DNA of 64,000 bases from Flectonema sp. DT1601 (taxonomy: Eukaryota > Euglenozoa > Diplonemea > Diplonemida > Diplonemidae). The position numbers were made by a program, and so were the translations under genes. Numbering within the stretch: position 1 is the first letter of the stretch; every line of letters starts with the position of its first letter. The notes under the pieces were generated by a model. It saw nothing but the letters and a program-made list of their open reading frames with translations. It was not told where the DNA came from and did not search any database. Where the stretch lies: assembly GCA_964019425.1 (NCBI GenBank), contig OZ025788.1, positions 434,001 through 498,000 on the forward strand. Direction: 5' to 3'. Below are positions 58,371 to 64,000 of this stretch, piece by piece.

Positions 58371-59574
58371 TAGTGATTTCTTTTTATGATCTTTATTTTT
58401 TTTTTCATTCTTTTTCCTCTCTCGTTCCCGTTCTTGTTCATTTATGGTCTTTCGTTGAAGAGAAACCAGCATGAGAGACACATTTCTGAATAGGGAAATC
58501 TTTTTTTTTTATTGTTGTTGATGTTGTTGTTGTTGTGATTGACGACAAGCTGTGAAGGTTCCGAATCTTATTCATCTTTTTAGAGCTATTTTATTAGTGG
58601 TCTTACTCTCCCATTAAGGTGATGAAGTGAGGAACTGACTAGGCTAATTACCCATACTTGCCCATTCATACAACAGAAGCAAATAAAACTTTTTTTTTTT
58701 CTCTCTTATTCTTTCATCTCGCGAAAAAAAAAAAGAGAATGGAAGAAAATAAAACTCCGATTGATGCGCATATCAACTAAAGGACTATCAGGTTTGCATG
58801 CCGATTGTTTTTTTTTTTTTTTTTTTAATGATATTTTAAATGGTTCTTCCTCTCTTTCTTTACTTTATTTTTATTTCCATTTTAAAATATCTTCCGTACA
58901 ACAAGATTGATTTTCTTTTAAGTACACGCTTAGCTTTTTATAACTATGTCACGAACACTTCTTTTTGAGAGATTGTGATTTTTTTTCAATGTTGTTTAAA
59001 GAAAAAATATGTGTATGATTTGCGTTGTTTAAATACAGCCACGCAAGTTACTTTTTTATTTTATTTATTTATTTTTTCCTGTTTTTTTTTTTCCTGTACA
59101 CCATGAGAGTTATCATAAAGTAATGTGAAATCATTTTTTTTGCGGTGACACTATGCAAACTTGGTTACACGTTATCCCTGTTCACGATACTTTCTTCTTT
59201 TGTACTATTTCCCCCCCTTCTGTTTTCTTTGATTAACAACTACAAATATTTTCCGGTCAAGTACTTGATATTAATTTTGTTTTCTTTAATATCTAAAGTT
59301 GTTACTGTTTTTACATTGTCAAAGTTTCACCCCCTTCTGTTTCCTATTTTAACGTGGGTATTTTCAGTGATTTATTTTTCTGAGTTGCCTTTATTTTTGC
59401 TTCTCGTTTCTCATTTGTTCATCTGCTGTCATAATACGAACCTTGTGACTAGGCAGGCAGCCACGAAAGTAATAATAAGTAACAAAAAAAAAAATATTGA
59501 AAAAAACATTGTCATGGTTGGATGATTCTTTCCCTCCAAACTTCTTTCAATAACTTTGTCAGAAGTTTATTGCT

Positions 59575-59605
59575 CTTCCAGTTGTACACCTACAACAACT
59601 GGGAG
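59575..59605. other. 11-bp hairpin
   Basis: CTTCCAGTTGT (59575-59585) pairs with ACAACTGGGAG (59595-59605), with one G-T pair and a 9-base loop. Function unknown. Confidence 0.35.
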
Positions 59606-60510
59606 ACTGTTCCTTATATACAGATCTCCCAAACGTCACTTCGTGTCTTCCTGCTTTTTTACTTGTGCCGTTCATATTTTTATATTCGGTAAGTCATCAA
59701 CTGAGTTGGTTGGACTCAATGAGAACGCGGAAGGATTTCTTACTGATCTTTGACTTTGTTCCCACTAGTCATACTTAACTTTCATGGAACTCTCTCTATT
59801 ATATGTTCACATGTTGTTGATGAATGACATCCGGTGGGAAATCGATAGGAAATGATCACAATCCCTTTTACGTTACTATTACAATATCATAGTATCACTT
59901 GACTGTTGCTTCTCTCTTTTATTGTGTGTGAGTAGGTATCTTAATGTAGTTTCTAGCATTCTAGGATACCTTTACAAAAAAAAAGAAATAAAAGTGTGAT
60001 AATTTCTTTCCCCCCGTTTCCAAAAAACCCCTTCTCGATCCATTTCCCTTCCCATCGCGTTATAATCTGTTGCTGCCTTGGTAAGTCAGTCGAGCAGATG
60101 AATTATTAAATACGGCTGTTCCGTAATCCCATACCCCCCTGGTTCCCTTCTGGCCCCTCAAATCTATCGTTCTTTTTTTTCGGACTGCGACTCTTCTTCT
60201 AGTGAGGGTCTGCATCAGTTGAGTTGTTTTCAATTAAATAGTTTTATTTCTTAACCTTGACCAATATTGTTTCGTGTTTCCTTAGTTTTCTTTTTTTTCT
60301 TTCCTCATCATATTTAGTGTTAGGTTGAGCACCTAATAGTCGCATAAATAAAAAAGGTTTGCCTTTTAGATGTGTCGTTGCTGCCCTCATGATTATCAGA
60401 GCAGAATTATTATTATTATTTTTTTTAATTTAGTTTTGAACAATCATAATTTTACAACAAAAAAAAAAACGTGAGGAACAAAAAAATAAATAAATAAAAA
60501 CTAAACTTAT

Positions 60511-60650
60511 GCAGCTCGGCGCAAGGGGCCGGGGTTTTACTACAGCGTTAAGCGGTGGTGCTGTATGGCCCATCAGAAGATATTGTAGCAATACCGGGTT
60601 TACGAACCGTACTCTTCCCGACCCGCTGAATTGTTTTTCTGGTAAGAGGT
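60511..60650. ncRNA. GC-rich structured island, candidate non-coding RNA
   Basis: A sharply bounded GC-rich stretch in AT-rich spacer. GGGCC (60526-60530) pairs with GGCCC (60567-60571), enclosing ACAGC (60542-60546) paired with GCTGT (60560-60564). Further on, CGGGTTTACGAACCG forms a hairpin with a TACG loop. A 60-codon ATG frame crosses it but looks accidental. It does not match tRNA, 5S rRNA or another RNA I know. Strand is a guess from gene direction. Confidence 0.3.
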
Positions 60651-61734
60651 ATTTTTCTATAAGAAAACGTTTTGTGAGGGCTCAAGAGTAACATCAGCTC
60701 TCTGGTTATATGTTCTATTCTAACTATTTTCTGCGCTATTACTTATACTCGAATTTTGTCTTCTTTGATGGTGTCTTAGAAAGTTGTCTTTGCAGCCAAC
60801 ATTTCTCTTGCGAGTTGTTGAGTCTATTCCCTTCGCTACCCCATTCCATTTCTCAGAACAGGCTGCCTCTTTATGGTACTTGTGCAATTGTGTCGTTTTC
60901 TTTTTATCTCAGGAAATCATGACTTGGTTATCTTGTTGTAATTCCTTTCTCGAAGAAAGGGGAAAAAAAGAACTTTCATTTTGTCAAGGCTTTATTTTTC
61001 TTAAGTCTTGTTCACTTCCCCACTACCATTCAATCCGGTCTGTTTGTGTTTCCTGCTGTTCCGTTACTTTCAATTCTGATCCTGCGGTGATGGTGTGTAT
61101 CAGAGTTCACAGGTGGTGCTCTTCTCTTTCTCTCTTTCAGTTTTTTCATTTCCTTTTCTCATCATTGTTGTAAGGAAGGCTCACTGGCTCCTTTCACTCT
61201 TTACCCAATGTCTTCCTACCGCTTGCCTTCCTAGGATGCGATTGGAGTACTGCATGTCAGCATTCATCTTGCTGGTACTGGTACGATTTTAATAATCATC
61301 CGATAACCTCATTTACTTTTATCTTCTAACGATCGTCTTTATAAGAGTTACACCACCTGTTTATTTGTTCTTCCTAATGCTTAATAAGCTGATGGAAATG
61401 ACTGATTGTGAACCGCAACGTGATTAGTTTTTTGTCTGGCATATCACTTATTCTGAATACTGTGCTTGTGCCTAGATCTCTGCAAAAAGGAAAAGAAAGG
61501 AAAAAGCAAGCTCATACGCAGCGACCAACGGCCTTCAAGGCTTGCGTTCAGCAACTGATTTTACTTTCTCTTACTATCCCTCTCTCACCTCACAATTCTC
61601 AGCAAAACATTGGCTGGATAGAAAACGGTGAACCTTTTGTTAACTTTTTGTTTCTAATTCATTATTTTATTACAACAGTCAACATACTCTTAATTAATTA
61701 TATGGGATAGTATTGTGTGCTTTCTTTACAGTAA

Positions 61735-61755
61735 TATATTCTTTTCTCTTTCAAG
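61735..61755 (+). promoter_or_regulatory. putative splice acceptor before the kinase gene
   Basis: ATATTCTTTTCTCTTTCAAG ends at 61755, eight bases before the ATG at 61764. It is one of the clearest pyrimidine-AG sites in the window. Confidence 0.5.
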
Positions 61756-61763
61756 GTGCTGAC

Positions 61764-64000
61764 ATGTCAGGTGTCCACAGCGGTCGACGCCCACATGTAC
61801 CAAAAGAATTCGGTAAAACAACAGTAGACAGATGGGGTGTCAGCAACTCCATTCTTGGAACTGGAGCAAGTGGAGTAGTAGTGAAGGGAATGGATACTGA
61901 AAGCGGTAGATTAGTAGCAATAAAAAAGCTACCGTTAGATGAGGTGAACAAACAGTGTTTTAATATTATCAGATCTGAAATTGATGTTTTAAAAGCACTT
62001 ACTCACCCGAACATAATAGAATACGTAGACGCAAAACAAACCCCACACAACCTTTACATAATAATGGAACTAATGGAATATGGTTCTCTATCTCATATCA
62101 TAAAACAGTACGGCACCTTTCCAGACTTCATATCCGGATACATAATGTCTGAAGTATTACAAGGAGTTAGTTATATACATTACAGTGGACTGATTCACAG
62201 AGATATTAAAGGTGGTAATATATTATTATCGGGTTCTGGTCATGTTAAAGTAGCTGATTTCGGTGTTTGTAGCCACACCCATCGTACTGATCGAAGGAGA
62301 GCACAGCCTGAAAATACTATAACAGGAACCCCTTGTTATATTGCACCAGAAGTTATAGAGTTAAGCTATCCAGCGCCTGCATCAGATATTTGGTCTGTTG
62401 GTTGTACTGTTTGCGAGCTGATTACAGGTCTTCCTCCATACGCATCTCTCACTCCATTATCTGCTTTGTATCATACGGTAAATGATTCGCAACCACCTCT
62501 CTCTAAGAAACTATCAGATGAGTGTAAATCATTTGTTCTAAGGTGTTTCTGTAAAGATCCAACCCGTCGAGCAACAGCCATAGATTTGGTAACAGATCCT
62601 TGGATTGTTACTTGTACTGAACAATTCAAGAGTCTTGATCTGACTCTTGGTCCTGATATATTCTCAAAGGAATGTCTTCCCATGGTCAGAGAAGGTGCAA
62701 CGCCACTCTTGTTAGGAAACACAAACGGATCTCATGGTTTCCAAACAGCAACAATTGATTGTTCATTAATGACTGCAGTAAAGAATGGATCTAGCACTGT
62801 TGTTTCTCGTCTACCACAACAAGTTGTAGAGAAAGGGATTGAAGATGGAGTCTTGGGATTAATATTTAATGATAATGGTATCTCATCTGAATGCATTGCT
62901 ACCGTCCTAGAAAAGATTATTGATTGCGGCTTTGCTGACAAGATAGTAACTCACCCTCAGGGTATTCCATTCGTGATCAGTCAAGTTCCTTCTGGAACTT
63001 TTCGATATCTCACTATCCTCGCGCGAATCGAAGAAGCATTACCTTGCATACCTCTTCGAGATGTGTTATTTGAGGGTGCGATTGCCACAACTATCGCTTC
63101 TCAACAACTTCCACTAACAATATACACAGCCAGACTGATTGAGTTACAGCTTCAATGTACTCTCGATCCGGGAAGGAAAACACCATCAAAGGTTGTAGAA
63201 TACCTCCTTGACAATAAGAAGTATATTCATGATACTGAAGCACCAATGAATCAAAACGACCCTGTTGATAAATGTGGGAGTAGAGTAGTTGCAACTGTAT
63301 TACGGTGTTTTTATCTTATACTAGATGAGACCCAATATAAGGGAAGAGGCTTCTTAGGATGTTTTCCTGGTAGTAGGTCTCACACTGATTTAAAAACAAA
63401 ACATGCTATTTGGAAAGCTTCTGAATTCATGTTGAAAACACATCCGGAGTGTTGTGATACTGCGGCTAAGCTTCTCCCCCTTCTGTTTAATAAAAAATAC
63501 TCAAATGGAAGTATTTGTTGTATGTTACCACTAATTCAACAAATTGCTGTTTCGGGTGTTTCTTCTCGTCATAATGAACACATATTAAGATACTACTTGT
63601 ACGTCATTAAAAGAAAAGAAACAACTGAAGAAATGCGTGGAGTCATTCTAACTAACTTAACAGCTTGGATGAGTTGTAGTTCGGTCTTGGCCAGTGCGAT
63701 AACAAATTTTCCGATATGTGATTATCTTATCGATCATTGGTGTGGAATTCCTAAAAAGTTAAAAGGTGCTGAAGGTCTCTTAATAGTTTCATCTATGTGT
63801 GTCGATGCTGTTAATCTGAGAATCACACTGGCATCAAACACTTCATTTAGATGTTGGATTGCATCGCTGATACTCGCTGAAGACGTATCGACGGTGTCAG
63901 CAGCTGCTAAACTCGTTTTATTAATTCAGAATAGTCTCCCAGAAGGATGTCCTAAGATATCACCAATGCTGCAACATCTTAACGAATACACCTGTAGTGA
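61764..64000 (+). CDS. Cdc7/SepH/MAP3K-epsilon-like Ser/Thr protein kinase (3' partial)
   Basis: 745 codons are present and the frame runs off the window. The kinase domain spans residues about 24-285: glycine loop GTGASGVVVKG at 32-42, catalytic Lys54 in AIKK, HRDIKGGN with Asp147, Lys149 and Asn152, DFG starting at Asp165, GTPCYIAPE ending at 196, and ASDIWSVGCTV, which is typical of the septation-initiation kinases (fission yeast Cdc7, Aspergillus SepH, Dictyostelium SepA, plant MAP3K-epsilon). The remaining ~450 residues are helical and Leu/Ile-rich, consistent with the armadillo-like C-terminal region of that family. In relatives the kinase is switched on by a Spg1-type GTPase at the spindle pole or basal body to start cytokinesis. 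All catalytic residues are present. Confidence 0.9.
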   Translation, partial: MSGVHSGRRPHVPKEFGKTTVDRWGVSNSILGTGASGVVVKGMDTESGRLVAIKKLPLDEVNKQCFNIIRSEIDVLKALTHPNIIEYVDAKQTPHNLYIIMELMEYGSLSHIIKQYGTFPDFISGYIMSEVLQGVSYIHYSGLIHRDIKGGNILLSGSGHVKVADFGVCSHTHRTDRRRAQPENTITGTPCYIAPEVIELSYPAPASDIWSVGCTVCELITGLPPYASLTPLSALYHTVNDSQPPLSKKLSDECKSFVLRCFCKDPTRRATAIDLVTDPWIVTCTEQFKSLDLTLGPDIFSKECLPMVREGATPLLLGNTNGSHGFQTATIDCSLMTAVKNGSSTVVSRLPQQVVEKGIEDGVLGLIFNDNGISSECIATVLEKIIDCGFADKIVTHPQGIPFVISQVPSGTFRYLTILARIEEALPCIPLRDVLFEGAIATTIASQQLPLTIYTARLIELQLQCTLDPGRKTPSKVVEYLLDNKKYIHDTEAPMNQNDPVDKCGSRVVATVLRCFYLILDETQYKGRGFLGCFPGSRSHTDLKTKHAIWKASEFMLKTHPECCDTAAKLLPLLFNKKYSNGSICCMLPLIQQIAVSGVSSRHNEHILRYYLYVIKRKETTEEMRGVILTNLTAWMSCSSVLASAITNFPICDYLIDHWCGIPKKLKGAEGLLIVSSMCVDAVNLRITLASNTSFRCWIASLILAEDVSTVSAAAKLVLLIQNSLPEGCPKISPMLQHLNEYTCS

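Larger units (their letters stand above)
58371..61763. other. intergenic region, T/A tracts, no clear gene
   Basis: 3.4 kb with long T runs (58499-58510, 58807-58826, 59082-59092) and A runs. Hydrophobic frames at 59145-59525, 60784-61173 and 61408-61710 lack an ATG start and mirror T-rich composition. Separate items are a hairpin at 59575-59605 and a GC-rich island at 60511-60650. The region ends with the kinase acceptor. Confidence 0.55.

Noticed and set aside
59145-61710. Hydrophobic frames at 59145-59525, 60784-61173 and 61408-61710
   Set aside because: They lack ATG starts, and their Phe/Leu/Ser content reflects the T-rich spacer.
1-64000. Search for tRNA, rRNA, CRISPR arrays, transposons, retroelements or viral remnants
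   Set aside because: No cloverleaf with a proper T-loop, no rRNA signature, no spaced identical repeats, and no transposase, reverse transcriptase, integrase or capsid-like sequence was recognised in any frame.

Overview
This window looks like nuclear DNA of an aerobic, free-living protist, most likely a euglenozoan (a diplonemid or an early-branching kinetoplastid relative). Four signs point there. All eight protein genes I can support lie on the + strand. The seven whose 5' ends are visible have an AG acceptor, mostly behind a pyrimidine-rich tract, shortly before the ATG, as expected for spliced-leader trans-splicing. The first gene carries a C-terminal membrane region resembling the dispersed gene family 1 (DGF-1) surface proteins of Trypanosoma cruzi. 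Two ordinary GT-AG cis-introns are present, which would be unusual in a trypanosomatid but normal in a diplonemid. The assignment is an inference; no rRNA or tRNA gene is present to settle it. All seven stop codons seen are TAG.

Layout: (1) 3-1253, 3' part of a DGF-1-like multi-pass membrane protein. (2) 1254-6895, 5.6 kb of T/A-tract DNA without a convincing gene, holding hairpins and an old ~150-190 bp duplication. (3) 6896-14713, a cluster of five small housekeeping genes: an SPX-domain choline/ethanolamine kinase, a 52-residue proline-rich protein, a glutathione-independent formaldehyde dehydrogenase (fdhA) with an N-terminal extension, a 2-oxoglutarate/Fe(II) prolyl-hydroxylase-like dioxygenase, and a sugar-phosphate isomerase/epimerase-type TIM barrel. 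(4) 15402-58370, one giant gene of three exons. (5) 58371-61763, an intergenic stretch with a GC-rich structured island. (6) 61764 to the window end, the 5' part of a Cdc7/SepH/MAP3K-epsilon-type protein kinase with a helical C-terminal region.

The giant gene dominates the window. Exon 1 alone is 39.2 kb; joined to exons 2 and 3 it encodes about 14,218 residues (about 1.5 MDa). The order is: signal peptide; about two dozen modules of an unrecognised beta-rich repeat ending in a YSFD-like motif; five copies of a Cys-rich W-x-D...ACC-x-CGGG module; a ~520-residue Thr/Pro/Val stalk; a very long Cys-rich region with EGF/laminin-like and IPT/TIG-like parts; then a membrane region of about eight helices, with a ~660-residue cytoplasmic loop holding a B-box-type zinc finger and a final canonical EF-hand. 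It reads as a giant surface receptor or adhesin with a calcium-responsive cytoplasmic end.

The most striking genomic feature is a 5.3 kb GC-rich block inside exon 1 (about 24293-29563). It begins and ends with the same 450 bp sequence (5 differences, all amino-acid changing) and uses codons unlike the rest of the gene. It looks like a recent recombination with a GC-rich paralogue, or else an assembly join.
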